Part shown: one piece after another, positions 25,820 through 37,436 of the stretch | Position numbering within the stretch: the stretch's first letter is position 1 | How the letters are laid out: the number at the start of each line of letters is the position of its first letter | Origin: Kocuria varians | GTDB taxonomy: Bacteria; Actinomycetota; Actinomycetes; Actinomycetales; Micrococcaceae | Assembly: GCF_006539885.1 (NCBI RefSeq) | Contig: NZ_BJNW01000014.1 | Coordinates: forward strand, 1-64,000 | Direction: 5' to 3' | Length of the DNA: 64,000 nt | Position numbers and translations under genes: made by a program | Notes under the pieces: generated by a model | What the model was told of the DNA's origin: nothing | The model's input: the letters and a program-made list of their open reading frames with translations, nothing else | Database searches by the model: none

Positions 25820-26968
25820 TCAGGCCTGCGACTCGAAATCCGCGATTCGCTCGCCCACACCGAACATCTCGGCGATCGCGGCCAGGGAGCGCTCGGCTGC
25901 CCGGCCGTCACCGTAGGGGTTCACGGCGTTGGCCATCTCGCGGTAGGCGGCGTCGTCGTTGAGCAGGCGGTCCACCTCGGTGACGATGCGCTCCTCGTCC
26001 GTGCCGATCAGCTTCACGGTGCCCGCGGTCACCGCCTCCGGGCGCTCGGTGTTCTCGCGCATCACGAGCACGGGCTTGCCGAGGGACGGTGCCTCCTCCT
26101 GCACCCCGCCGGAGTCCGTGAGCACCACGTGCGCCACGGAGAGCATGCGGGTGAACTCGCCGTAGGCCAGCGGCTCGGTGACCACCACGTTGGGCTTGCC
26201 CTCGATGGCGGGCAGCACGGCCTCGCGCACCACGGGGTTGCGGTGGGCGGGCAGCACGATGGTGAGGTCCGGCTCGGCGTCCGCGATCCGCGCCAGGGCG
26301 CGCCCGACGCCGCGCATCGCCTCACCCTGGTTCTCCCGGCGGTGGGTGGTCACCAGCAGCACGCGCTTGCCGGAAGAGGCGATCTCCTCGAGCTGGGGAT
26401 CGGTGAAGGGCAGCTGCTGCTCCACGGTGTGCAGCAGGGCGTCGATCACCGTGTTGCCGGTGACCACCACGTCCTGCTCCGCAATGGCCTCGCGCAGCAG
26501 GTTCTCCTTGGAGGTGCTCGTGGGCGCCAGGTGCAGGGACGTGATCTGCGAGGTGATCTTGCGGTTCGCCTCCTCCGGGAACGGGGAGAAGAGGTCGAAG
26601 GAGCGCAGCCCGGCCTCCGCGTGGATCACCGGGATGCCCCGGTAGAACGCGGCGATCGCGCCGGCGGTGGACGTGGTGGTGTCGCCCTGGACCACCACGG
26701 CGTCCGGAGGAGTCTCCGCGAAGATCTTGTCGAGACCCTCCACGGTGCGCGTGAGCACGCCGTTGAGGGTCTGGCGCGGCTGGATGATGTTCAGATCGTG
26801 GTCCGGGGTGATGCCGAAGATCTCGTTGACCTGGTCGAGCATCTCGCGGTGCTGACCGGTCACCGTGACCACGCACTCGAAGTCGGGGCTGTCCTGCAAA
26901 ACCTTGACGATGGGCGCCATCTTGATGGCCTCCGGGCGCGTGCCGTAGATCGGCATGATCGTGAACAC
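25820..26968 (-). CDS. wecB: UDP-N-acetylglucosamine 2-epimerase (non-hydrolysing)
   Basis: Interconverts UDP-GlcNAc and UDP-ManNAc, feeding WecC. The 382-residue protein shows YGTRPEAIKMAPIV at the N-terminus, VQGDTTT, HAEAGLRSF, LVTTHRREN, TDSGGVQEEAP and MRENTERPEA, all standard for the family. GTG 26968 is preceded by AAGGA with 9 nt spacing and gives the usual N-terminus; the open frame continues upstream without similarity. A dispersed-motif copy (25947-25957) encodes the NDDAAY stretch, where a DxAAY is common anyway. Likely co-transcribed with the UDP-glucose dehydrogenase gene. Confidence 0.93.
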   Translation of the reverse strand: MFTIMPIYGTRPEAIKMAPIVKVLQDSPDFECVVTVTGQHREMLDQVNEIFGITPDHDLNIIQPRQTLNGVLTRTVEGLDKIFAETPPDAVVVQGDTTTSTAGAIAAFYRGIPVIHAEAGLRSFDLFSPFPEEANRKITSQITSLHLAPTSTSKENLLREAIAEQDVVVTGNTVIDALLHTVEQQLPFTDPQLEEIASSGKRVLLVTTHRRENQGEAMRGVGRALARIADAEPDLTIVLPAHRNPVVREAVLPAIEGKPNVVVTEPLAYGEFTRMLSVAHVVLTDSGGVQEEAPSLGKPVLVMRENTERPEAVTAGTVKLIGTDEERIVTEVDRLLNDDAAYREMANAVNPYGDGRAAERSLAAIAEMFGVGERIADFESQA

Positions 26969-27301
26969 TGGGAAACATCCTTGTCTTGGGCCGAGAATGC
27001 ACCGGCACCACGTCTGATGATCATTAACGCGGCCGGGGCCGCTCGTCACCAGTCTAGGGGGACCCCTCCCGTGACACGGCATGACACAGGGGCATCTGTC
27101 CACCATAGTGTTGACACCGATATGTGTCCCGCAGAGCGTTTCCACTAGTCAGACTCATTTACACTGTGTGCATACGAATACAGGATTTGACGCTTGCAAA
27201 CTTCTCGTCAGTAACCGACGTTCCGTCGAACGGGGAGTCAAGCACCGTGGACCGCGGAACGAGACGTTCATTTATCGGTCAGTGACCCGAAAGAGGGCAC
27301 C
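26969..27301. other. Divergent intergenic region between wecB and the 27302 gene
   Basis: No gene supported. The region is less GC-rich than its surroundings and holds several promoter-like words: TTGACA (27111-27116), TACACT (27160-27165), TTGACG (27187-27192), and an inverted repeat GAACG-AGA-CGTTC (27257-27269) about 33 bp before the GTG at 27302. I cannot assign a single promoter with confidence. Confidence 0.4.
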
Positions 27302-28009
27302 GTGGCACGCAACCCGCTGGGGACACGATCCAGCACCCCTCAGGTCTCGGTCCTCGTGGCCTACCGCGACGCCGAGGGCCGGCAGCTGCCGCTTCCCCAG
27401 GCACAGACCCGCGAGAGCTTCACCGGGCTGCAGCTGCTCACGCAGCGCGTACTGGGTTTCGCAGGGGACCTGCTGTCCGGGTTCACCCAGGACTTCACCA
27501 TCATGCAGATGGGCCCCTCCACCTTCCGGATCGAGGTCCGCGCCTCCTCCACCCAGGACTACCGCTTCTTCAGCCGTAAGGCCTTCTACGACCAGCTCGC
27601 GGTCACCGCACTGCTGGACCACCTCACGGACGTGCTCACCAGCGTGGGGACGGCCGGGGTCTACATCGCCAACCACCCGGATGTGACGGTGCGCTACGTG
27701 GAGGACGACTTCGGCCCGTACTACGAGCTGTTCGACCAGGGGCGCGCCGTCCTGGCCGTGGAGTCGGGCCCGTTGGAGAAGCTGCTGCAGCCGGACGGCA
27801 TGGCGGTGCTGCGCGCACTGGTCGCCAACCTCAAGCAGCCGGGGCTGGCCTACGCCACGCTCACGCAGCAGACGCCGGGGCTGAAGTACGTGCGGCGCAC
27901 ACAAGTTTCCACCACGGACGCCCTGCGCCGGTTCGCGGCGGGCGCCCCGCTGCCTCTGACCACGGAGGATCTCGCCGCGGCCCGAGCGCTCAGCGCACCG
28001 TCTTCTTGA
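27302..28009 (+). CDS. Protein of unknown function
   Basis: A 235-residue soluble protein with no motif I recognise, no signal peptide and no membrane segment. The composition is ordinary for the genome, with mixed hydrophobic and charged helices, so I take it as a real gene. GTG 27302 has AAAGAGGG about 5 nt upstream. It overlaps the end of the converging UbiB kinase gene by 20 bp, which leaves no room for a terminator between them. Its promoter region carries a GAACG-N3-CGTTC repeat. Confidence 0.7.
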   Translation: MARNPLGTRSSTPQVSVLVAYRDAEGRQLPLPQAQTRESFTGLQLLTQRVLGFAGDLLSGFTQDFTIMQMGPSTFRIEVRASSTQDYRFFSRKAFYDQLAVTALLDHLTDVLTSVGTAGVYIANHPDVTVRYVEDDFGPYYELFDQGRAVLAVESGPLEKLLQPDGMAVLRALVANLKQPGLAYATLTQQTPGLKYVRRTQVSTTDALRRFAAGAPLPLTTEDLAAARALSAPSS

Positions 28010-29687
28010 CCTTCTTGCCCCGCAGCACCCTGGCCAGGTGGCGCACCCGGTCCACGTTGGAGGACACCGCCAGGTAGCCGCTGAGCGCGCCCACGGTGGA
28101 CATGCCGCCCACGATCAGCGCGGTGTGGTGCTTCTGCCAGCGCTCGGGGTCCGAGGCGATGATGTGCGCGGTGCCGTTGATGGTCGCGGCGATCACGCCG
28201 CCGGCCACCACGTGGTGGCCGATCTTCGCGCTGCTCTTGACCAGCGGTTCCAGCTCGTCGGTGCGCAGGTGCACGTCGAAGCCGCCGCGCTCGAGCACCA
28301 GGATGAACCGGCGGACGTACTCGGGCACGTCAACGCCCATCTGCACGGCGTCCTCCACCGTGGCGCGCAGGCGGTTGAGCAGCACCTCGGGGGAGAGCCG
28401 CTGCATGATGAACCGTTCCGCGTAGGGCTTCACGGAGGAGACGAGGTCGAAGCCGGGGTCCAGTCCCGTGCCCATGGACTCTGCCGTGACCAGCATGCGC
28501 AGCAGCAGGGCGGACTGGCGGGGCAGCTGCAGCTTGTGGTGGCGCAGCACGGAGATCAGGTCCGCCATCAGGGCACCCACCCGCACCTCTTCGAGCGGCC
28601 TGTTGGCGTAGCGGCGCATCATCACCGCCACGTCCTTCTCGATCTCCCGCTTGGCGATCGCGTGCTCGCCGCTGTCCGTGAGACCCAGCAGGCCGGTGGC
28701 GGCACGTCGCGGGTTGTTCTGCACCACGCCCAGCAGCAGCGTGATGAGGTGGTCGCGGAACTCCTCGGTGAGGTTGCCCACCATCCCGAAGTCGATGATC
28801 CCGATCCGCCCGTCCGGCTCCACGAAGAGGTTGCCGGGGTGGGGGTCCGCGTGGAAGAAGCCGTCCTCGAAGACCATCTTGCAGATGGCGTCCGTGGCTT
28901 CCTTGGCGAGCAGGTGGCGGTCGATGCCCTCCGCCTCGAGCGCCTCGTAGTTGTTGATCTTGACCCCGAACATCCGCTCCATGGTCAGCACGCGGGAGGT
29001 CGTGGCGTCCCAGAAGATCTCGGGGATGTGGATCTGCGGGTGGCCCATGAAGTTCTCGGCCATGCGCTGCGCGTTCTTGGCCTCCTGGACGAAGTCGAGC
29101 TCGTCCCGCAGCGACTCGCTGAACTCCTCGACGATGCCCTTGATGTCGTAGTCCTGCGCGGCCGTCCAGTAGCGCGAGACCCAGGTGGCCATTTCCGTGA
29201 GGATCTCCAGGTCCCGGTTGACCTCGTCCGTGACGCCGGGGCGGCGGACCTTCACGATCACCTGGCGCCCCTCGAACGTGGCGGCGTGGGCCTGGCCGAT
29301 GGATCCTGTGGCCACGGGCACGGGATCGATGTGCTGGAGGATCTGCTCCGCCGCGGTGTCAGGCTCCGCCTCGATCATCGCCCGGATCTGCTCCACGGGG
29401 ATGGGCGGGGTGTGGTCCTGCAGCTTCAGCAGCTCCTGGGAGTAGCCCGGGGGCAGCAGGTCCGGGCGCGTGGAGGCGAGCTGACCGAGCTTGATGAAGG
29501 TGGGACCGAGCTCCTCCAGCGCCATCCGCAGGTGCTCGGGCTGGGAGTGCACGGTGTCCGGGTCGACGAGCCGCACGCGTGCCAGGGGAGCGCGCCACTG
29601 GGGCTTCAACCCACCCAGGGCGAATCCGAAGCCGTGCTTCGTGAGCACTTCGACGATCTGGAGGAACCGTTCTCGGCGGGAAATCAT
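27990..29687 (-). CDS. ABC1/UbiB atypical kinase family protein
   Basis: A 565-residue member of the UbiB/ADCK family, linked to quinone synthesis or homeostasis; here the quinone would be menaquinone. It has the KxGQ motif in FIKLGQLASTRPDLLP (near residue 66), the nucleotide-binding VIVKVRRPG lysine, ExD in DELDFVQEA, HADPHPGN and IDFGMVG, and two hydrophobic segments at the C-terminal end. ATG 29687 gives a complete N-terminus. The gene ends inside the converging 27302 gene and begins 17 bp after the HIRAN-like gene, probably one transcript. Confidence 0.88.
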   Translation of the reverse strand: MISRRERFLQIVEVLTKHGFGFALGGLKPQWRAPLARVRLVDPDTVHSQPEHLRMALEELGPTFIKLGQLASTRPDLLPPGYSQELLKLQDHTPPIPVEQIRAMIEAEPDTAAEQILQHIDPVPVATGSIGQAHAATFEGRQVIVKVRRPGVTDEVNRDLEILTEMATWVSRYWTAAQDYDIKGIVEEFSESLRDELDFVQEAKNAQRMAENFMGHPQIHIPEIFWDATTSRVLTMERMFGVKINNYEALEAEGIDRHLLAKEATDAICKMVFEDGFFHADPHPGNLFVEPDGRIGIIDFGMVGNLTEEFRDHLITLLLGVVQNNPRRAATGLLGLTDSGEHAIAKREIEKDVAVMMRRYANRPLEEVRVGALMADLISVLRHHKLQLPRQSALLLRMLVTAESMGTGLDPGFDLVSSVKPYAERFIMQRLSPEVLLNRLRATVEDAVQMGVDVPEYVRRFILVLERGGFDVHLRTDELEPLVKSSAKIGHHVVAGGVIAATINGTAHIIASDPERWQKHHTALIVGGMSTVGALSGYLAVSSNVDRVRHLARVLRGKKVKKTVR

Positions 29688-29704
29688 ACGGGTGGAAGTG
29701 CCCC

Positions 29705-31081
29705 TTACAGTGTGCGGTGCAGGTAGACGGCCATGAAGCCCGTGGCCACGGCCACGATGAGCACGAGCGTGGTGGCCAGCGGCTCCACGCCCAGCAGGAC
29801 CACGCCCAGCACCACAAGGATCGCTGTGAGCACCAGCAGCCCCGTCACGAGCGGCGTCATGCCGCCCACCAGCGTCTTCGCGTCCGACGACGACGCCGCC
29901 CGCGTCCCGGTGCCCTCGCGGGTCTCGCCCGCGGGGACCAGTTCGCCGTCGTGGCCGTCCATGAGCGCGGCCACGCCGCCGTCTGCGGCGGGGGCCTCCG
30001 CGGTGGCGGTGCGGGCCGCGGTGCTGCCGGGGCCGCCAGCGTGGCCCGCACCGGGCGCACCGGTTGAGGCGGCGTCGGTCGGGGAGGCCGCGGTGGAGGC
30101 GGCGGCGCGACGCTGCTCCGTGCCCCGGGAACGCTCACCGAAGAATCGTGCGGCGAAACCGCGCGCGCCGGTGGGGGCGGGGGTGTCCGGGTGGGCGGCC
30201 ACGAAGCCCTTGCGCCACTTCTTGGCGTTGCGGCCGTGGTCCGACTCCACCGCCACGTAGGCCGGGGGGACGTCGAAGTGCTCGGCGTCCGGGAGCAGCT
30301 CGGGGACGTCGTTGGGGAGCTCCTCGAACCACTGTGCCGGCACCTCGGAGGCGCGGACGGATTGCAGGGTCATGGACACCTCGAACGAAGATCCTCGAAT
30401 CGTCCCCCAAACTGCGGTCAGCAGGTCGTGCTCGAACGCGTAGTGGATGATCGGGATGAACTGCTCGGACATCTGGGTGGAGAGCCGGCCCACCTGCTTG
30501 CGCTCGTAGAGCACGTCCACGGTGTCCACGGTGACGCCGTGGCTGTTGCGGACCTTGTTGACCTCCAGGGTGAGGATCACGCGGCCCTCGCCGGAGGCCG
30601 GGACGATCGAGTGCAGGTACTCGGCGAACTCCTGCTCGTCCAGGACCTTGATGGAGGATCCCTGGGGCAGGACGGCGGCCTGGGCGGGGGCGGTGTTCAG
30701 GGGGAAGAGCAGGTCCGGGGGAGCGATGTCGATCACCGCGCGGGAGTCCACCTCCGCCACGCCGTCCTGCCGCAGCAGGTCTGCCTCCAGGTGGAGGGGA
30801 ACCACGGGGGTGTAGCCGGAGGCGATCACGCGGGACAGCGGGTGCCAGTAGCGGTGGGCGTCCTGCGCGCTGAGGTGCGCGACCTTGTTCTCTCCCACGC
30901 GCACCGAGACGGTGCGGGGGTCGAAGGGGTTGTCCGGTTCCGGGACCAGCGCCGCGAGCCCGTGCCAGGTCTGGGCGCGCCCCGCGGAGAGTCCGCCGAA
31001 CACCCGCATGATCTCGGTGTCGTAGAAGTTCTCCGTGACGACGTCCAAGGATCCCCGGTCGTTGAGCGCGTAATCGGTCAT
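29705..31081 (-). CDS. HIRAN-like domain protein with C-terminal membrane anchor
   Basis: A 458-residue protein. Residues about 18-75 (ENFYDTEIMRVFGG... EPDNPFDPRTVSVRVGENKVAHLS) resemble a HIRAN domain, which binds DNA ends or nucleic acids in helicases and nucleases; a central domain of about 200 residues is unrecognised; a long Ala/Thr/Gly/Pro-rich linker (about 330-400) leads to two membrane spans at the very C-terminus (about 405-455). A dispersed-motif copy at 29889-29899 encodes AASSS in the linker. ATG 31081 has GAGGGAG just upstream. A membrane-tethered HIRAN domain is unusual; function unknown. Confidence 0.72.
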   Translation of the reverse strand: MTDYALNDRGSLDVVTENFYDTEIMRVFGGLSAGRAQTWHGLAALVPEPDNPFDPRTVSVRVGENKVAHLSAQDAHRYWHPLSRVIASGYTPVVPLHLEADLLRQDGVAEVDSRAVIDIAPPDLLFPLNTAPAQAAVLPQGSSIKVLDEQEFAEYLHSIVPASGEGRVILTLEVNKVRNSHGVTVDTVDVLYERKQVGRLSTQMSEQFIPIIHYAFEHDLLTAVWGTIRGSSFEVSMTLQSVRASEVPAQWFEELPNDVPELLPDAEHFDVPPAYVAVESDHGRNAKKWRKGFVAAHPDTPAPTGARGFAARFFGERSRGTEQRRAAASTAASPTDAASTGAPGAGHAGGPGSTAARTATAEAPAADGGVAALMDGHDGELVPAGETREGTGTRAASSSDAKTLVGGMTPLVTGLLVLTAILVVLGVVLLGVEPLATTLVLIVAVATGFMAVYLHRTL

Positions 31082-31193
31082 GGTCTCCCTCGCTGTAGCG
31101 CCGGCGGGTGTCCCCCCGCGGCGTGTCCGTCTCATGCTATCCGTTGATCGCGGTGCATCGAGGTTCATCCACTGTGAGGACACCGACCGCGGG

Positions 31194-33854
<2,661 letters not shown>

Positions 33855-33860
33855 GGGCCC

Positions 33861-33866
33861 AGTGTA
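33861..33866 (-). promoter_or_regulatory. -10 element of leaderless pepN promoter
   Basis: TACACT on the minus strand, then 6 nt, then the pepN ATG. The -35 position falls at the edge of the 33884-33932 inverted repeat. Confidence 0.55.
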
Positions 33867-33883
33867 GGCACCGCCGCGCCCAC

Positions 33884-33932
33884 GACGACGCCGCGGGGCG
33901 CGGCTGGCGCGCCGCCCCGCCGCGGCGTCGTC
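33884..33932. repeat. Inverted pair of the dispersed 11-mer
   Basis: Exact GACGACGCCGC at 33884-33894 and its complement at 33922-33932, with further GC-rich pairing between them. The glgC terminator is 120 bp away, so this hairpin lies against the pepN promoter rather than at a gene end. Confidence 0.6.
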
Positions 33933-34055
33933 CCCGGCTGCCGGGAACTCCACCCGCCACGGCCGGTGCGCGAGCCCGGACGCCACAGCCCGGGGCCCCG
34001 GACACCACACCGCAGGCACTCGCGCCGCAGGCACGAAACGCCCCGGACACGGGCA

Positions 34056-34092
34056 GCGCCCCGGCACGGACGACGGGTCCGTGGCGGGGCGC
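34056..34092 (-). terminator. Terminator of glgC
   Basis: A 15-bp stem with one mismatch (34056-34070 with 34078-34092) and a 7-nt loop, 36 bp past the glgC stop. Confidence 0.7.
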
Positions 34093-34127
34093 CGGGGTTC
34101 GGGCGTGAGCCGAGAACGGTGGTGCGG

Positions 34128-35372
34128 CTACTTCTCGAAGCGGTAGTTCTTCGGGGCGATCGTGAGCCCCGAGTCCATGACCGTGAGACCGCGGGCGAGG
34201 TCCTGCTCGCGGTCCAGACCGACGGTGAAGCCCTCCGGGACCACCACGTTCTTGTCCAGGATGCAGCGGTGCACGGTGGCGCCCGCCCCGATCTGGACGT
34301 TCTGCATCAGCACCGACTCCGTCACGCGGGCGTCGTGCTCCACCTTGACCTTGGGGGAGAGCACGGAGGAGCCCACGTGCCCACCCGTGATCAGCACACC
34401 GGGGGAGACGATCGAGTCGAAGGCCACTCCCGCCTGCCCGTTGGGACCGCGCACCGTCCTCGCCGGCGGGGCCATGATCTGGTGCGTGTAGATGGGCCAG
34501 TCGTAGTTGTAGAGGTTGAATACCGGCAGCGGGCGGATCAGGTCCATGTGGGAGTCGTAGTAGGACTCCAGCGTGCCCACGTCCCGCCAGTACTGACGGT
34601 CCCGCTCGGTGGAGCCGGGGACGTCGTTGTTCGTGAAGTCGTAGACCAGGGCCGCACCGCGCTGCGCGAAGTACGGCATGATGTCGCCGCCCATGTCGTG
34701 GTGGGTGTCCGCCTTGCGGTTGTCGCTGCGCAGCGCCTCCACGAGGGCGTCGCGGTCGAAGACGTAGTTGCCCATCGAGGCCAGGAACGAGTTGGGGTCG
34801 TCCGCGAGGGGCGCGGTGGTGTCCGGCTTCTCCACGAACCGGGCGATCCGCGTGGGATCCTGCTCGTCCGTCTCGATCACGCCGAACGACTTGACCATCT
34901 CCATGGGCTGGCGCACTGCCGCAACCGTGGCCTTGGCCCCGGACTCCACGTGCTTCTGCACCATGTTCGAGAAGTCCATGCGGTACACGTGGTCCGCGCC
35001 CACCACCACCACGATGTCCGGATCGGCGTCGTCGATCAGGTTCATGGACTGGTAGATCGCGTTCGCCGAGCCCAGGAACCAGTCCTTGCCGCGACGCTGC
35101 TGCGCCGGCACGGACGTCACGTAGTTGCCCAGCTGCGTGGACAGCCGCCACGTCTCCGAGAGGTGACGGTCCAGCGAGTGCGACTTGTACTGCGTGAGCA
35201 CCACGATCTGCAGGTACCCGGAGTTCACCAGGTTGGACAGCGCGAAGTCGATGAGCCGGTAGCCACCGGCGAACGGCACGGCCGGCTTGGCACGGTCCTC
35301 CGTGAGCGGCATCAAGCGCTTGCCCTCACCGCCGGCCAGCACGATCGCGAGGACCTTCTTCTGACGTGACAT
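34128..35372 (-). CDS. glgC: Glucose-1-phosphate adenylyltransferase
   Basis: Makes ADP-glucose for glycogen and maltosyl-phosphate synthesis. The 414-residue enzyme has the nucleotide motif [13 protein letters not shown], the activator-site [42 protein letters not shown] and SMGNYVFD, followed by the C-terminal left-handed beta-helix with [14 protein letters not shown] is about 7 nt before ATG 35372. It is divergent from glgA with 176 bp between the starts, the usual actinobacterial arrangement. Confidence 0.95.
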   Translation of the reverse strand: MSRQKKVLAIVLAGGEGKRLMPLTEDRAKPAVPFAGGYRLIDFALSNLVNSGYLQIVVLTQYKSHSLDRHLSETWRLSTQLGNYVTSVPAQQRRGKDWFLGSANAIYQSMNLIDDADPDIVVVVGADHVYRMDFSNMVQKHVESGAKATVAAVRQPMEMVKSFGVIETDEQDPTRIARFVEKPDTTAPLADDPNSFLASMGNYVFDRDALVEALRSDNRKADTHHDMGGDIMPYFAQRGAALVYDFTNNDVPGSTERDRQYWRDVGTLESYYDSHMDLIRPLPVFNLYNYDWPIYTHQIMAPPARTVRGPNGQAGVAFDSIVSPGVLITGGHVGSSVLSPKVKVEHDARVTESVLMQNVQIGAGATVHRCILDKNVVVPEGFTVGLDREQDLARGLTVMDSGLTIAPKNYRFEK

Positions 35373-35536
35373 TCCTACCTCTTACTTCCCGAGCAGGTCA
35401 GGCCCCCAAGGACCCCGACGCGGCGTCGACGTTGACTGGTCGTTGCCGCCATTGTCCACCACGGCGAGCACCCCGCCACCACGCTGTCCGAAGTGTTGCC
35501 GAGTTTTTGCCCCTGCGGCCGCCGTGTGATGTGCAG

Positions 35537-35542
35537 TACGCT
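35537..35542 (+). promoter_or_regulatory. -10 element of leaderless glgA promoter
   Basis: TACGCT, then 6 nt, then the GTG at 35549. No ribosome-binding site is present in the gap. Confidence 0.5.
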
Positions 35543-35548
35543 CACTGC

Positions 35549-36742
35549 GTGCGAGTAGACATCCTGAGCAAAGAATTCCCGCCGGCCATCTACGGGGGAG
35601 CGGGGGTGCACGTGGCCGAGCTCTCCCGCGTGCTCGCACCGCTCGTGGACCTCAACGTCCGCTGCTTCGGGGAGCCGCGCGAACCGGACTTCCACGGCGC
35701 CCACGTCACGGCCTACCCGGTGCCCGCCGAGCTCGACGCCGCCAACGCCGCCGTCCAGACCCTCGGCGTGGACCTCACCATGATCCAGGACATCGAGGGC
35801 GCGGACCTGGTCCACTCCCACACCTGGTACGCCAACATGGGCGGGCACCTCTCCTCGCTCATGTACGACATCCCCCACGTGCTCTCCGCGCACTCCCTGG
35901 AGCCCCTGCGCCCCTGGAAGACCGAGCAGCTCGGCGGCGGGTACCGCATATCCTCCTTCGTGGAGAAGACCTCCTACGAGGCCGCCGCCGCGATCATCGC
36001 CGTCTCGGAGGGCATGCGCCAGGACATCCTGCGCTCCTACCCGAACGTGGACCCGGAGCGCGTGCGCACCGTCCACAACGGCATCGACGTCTCCCAGTGG
36101 CACCGCGACACGGACACCGACGTCCTCGACGAGTACGGCATCGACCCCGAACGCCCCTCCGTGGTCTTCGTGGGCCGCGTGACCCGCCAGAAGGGTGTGC
36201 CCTACCTGCTGCGCGCCGCCCTCCAGCTGCCCCCGGAGGTCCAGCTCGTGCTGTGCGCCGGCGCCGCGGACACCCCCGAGCTCGCCGCAGAGGTCAACGG
36301 CCTCATCGAGCAGCTGCGCCGCGAACGCGACGGCGTCGTACTCATCGAGAAGATGCTCCCGCGCCGCGAGGTCATCCAGATCCTCTCCCACGCCACCGCG
36401 TTCGCGTGCCCCTCCGTCTACGAGCCCCTCGGCATCGTCAACCTGGAGGCCATGGCCTGCGGAGCGGCCGTCGTCGCCTCCGCCACCGGCGGCATCCCCG
36501 AGGTCGTCGTGCACGACGAGACCGGGCTGCTCGTCCCCATCGAACAGGTCACGGACGGCACCGGCACGCCCCTGGACCCCCAGAAGTTCGTCGACGACTT
36601 CGCCGCCGCCCTCACCGAGGTCGTCACCGACCCCGCCCGCGCCCGCCGCATGGGCGAGGCAGGACGACGCCGCGTGGCGGAGCACTTTGCGTGGGAGTCG
36701 ATCGCCGAGCAGACGCTCGAGGTCTACCGCTCGGTGCTCTGA
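35549..36742 (+). CDS. glgA: Glycogen synthase / ADP-glucose glucosyltransferase, actinobacterial GT4 type
   Basis: A 397-residue GT-B glycosyltransferase with KEFPPAIYGGAGVHV at the N-terminus, HSHTWYA, the donor-site VFVGRVTRQKGV and E-x7-E in PSVYEPLGIVNLEAMACG. This is the short actinobacterial type; the mycobacterial counterpart has been renamed GlgM because it mainly makes maltose-1-phosphate from ADP-glucose. I chose GTG 35549 because the family sequence begins there (VRVDILSKEFPP) and a -10 hexamer lies 6 nt before it. The gene overlaps the end of the converging tetR gene by 19 bp. Confidence 0.88.
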   Translation: MRVDILSKEFPPAIYGGAGVHVAELSRVLAPLVDLNVRCFGEPREPDFHGAHVTAYPVPAELDAANAAVQTLGVDLTMIQDIEGADLVHSHTWYANMGGHLSSLMYDIPHVLSAHSLEPLRPWKTEQLGGGYRISSFVEKTSYEAAAAIIAVSEGMRQDILRSYPNVDPERVRTVHNGIDVSQWHRDTDTDVLDEYGIDPERPSVVFVGRVTRQKGVPYLLRAALQLPPEVQLVLCAGAADTPELAAEVNGLIEQLRRERDGVVLIEKMLPRREVIQILSHATAFACPSVYEPLGIVNLEAMACGAAVVASATGGIPEVVVHDETGLLVPIEQVTDGTGTPLDPQKFVDDFAAALTEVVTDPARARRMGEAGRRRVAEHFAWESIAEQTLEVYRSVL

Positions 36743-37374
36743 GCGGCCGCTGCCTGAACCCCTCGGGGTGCGAGCACCCCGCTGAGCAGCGCCTCCACGG
36801 CCTCCACGTACCGGTCGTGCGTGACGTCCGGGTCCGGTGACAGGCTCACCTGCACCATGTAGCCCTGGACGATCCCGATGAAGGCGGGGGCCAGGCGCTC
36901 CGCCAGCGCGGCGGCGTCGCTCTCGGGGAGGCCCCGCTCCGCGGCCAGCCAGGCCCGGAGGTAGGCGGAGAGCTGCGCCCGGGCCTCCTTGAGGATGGCC
37001 AGTGCCGCGCCCTGCATCTCTGGGCGCCGCACGGCCTCGCCCCAGACCTGGACCGGCAGACCGGGGAAGGTGCCGCGCTGGGGGATGTCCTGGACCACGT
37101 AGGCCAGGGCGCGCGCGGGATGGGGGAGCGGGCGCTGCTCGCGCAGTCCCTCGAGCATCCCCAGGCGGTCCCGCATCACGCCGCGGCTGGCGTCCAGGAA
37201 CAGCTCGTCCTTGCCCTTGTAGTAGACGTACACGGCACCGGCCGAGAGTCCCGACTCCGCAATGATGTCCGCCATGGACACGCCCGAGAACCCCTTGCGC
37301 CCGATGCACATGAGCGCGGCGTCCTGGATCCGACGCCGCATCTGTTCCCTGTGCTCTTCGCTGACCTTGGGCAC
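36724..37374 (-). CDS. TetR/AcrR family transcriptional regulator
   Basis: A 216-residue DNA-binding repressor. The N-terminal helix-turn-helix reads SMADIIAESGLSAGAVYVYYKGKDELF (in two halves around residue 40), and a ligand-binding domain follows. GTG 37374 is preceded by GGAGG with 5 nt spacing; an earlier in-frame GTG at 37380 overlaps that site. The gene is divergent from a membrane protein gene, and two related 12-bp sites flank that gene's promoter, so it probably represses its neighbour and perhaps itself. The inducer is unknown. Confidence 0.88.
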   Translation of the reverse strand: MPKVSEEHREQMRRRIQDAALMCIGRKGFSGVSMADIIAESGLSAGAVYVYYKGKDELFLDASRGVMRDRLGMLEGLREQRPLPHPARALAYVVQDIPQRGTFPGLPVQVWGEAVRRPEMQGAALAILKEARAQLSAYLRAWLAAERGLPESDAAALAERLAPAFIGIVQGYMVQVSLSPDPDVTHDRYVEAVEALLSGVLAPRGVQAAAAQSTER

Positions 37375-37390
37375 GTCCACCTCCAAAAAC

Positions 37391-37402
37391 GAATGATCGT
37401 TC
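37391..37402. promoter_or_regulatory. TetR operator candidate, site 1
   Basis: GAATGATCGTTC, a near-perfect 12-bp palindrome ending directly before the -35 hexamer. Its complement GAACGATCATTC matches site 2 at 10 of 12 bases. It also lies in the tetR leader. Confidence 0.6.
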
Positions 37403-37430
37403 TTGACACGGTACCGGACGGGGCCACACT
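37403..37430 (+). promoter_or_regulatory. Promoter of the TetR-controlled membrane protein
   Basis: TTGACA (37403-37408), 16-nt spacer, CACACT (37425-37430). It is framed on both sides by the operator candidates. Confidence 0.65.
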
Positions 37431-37436
37431 CTTCAA

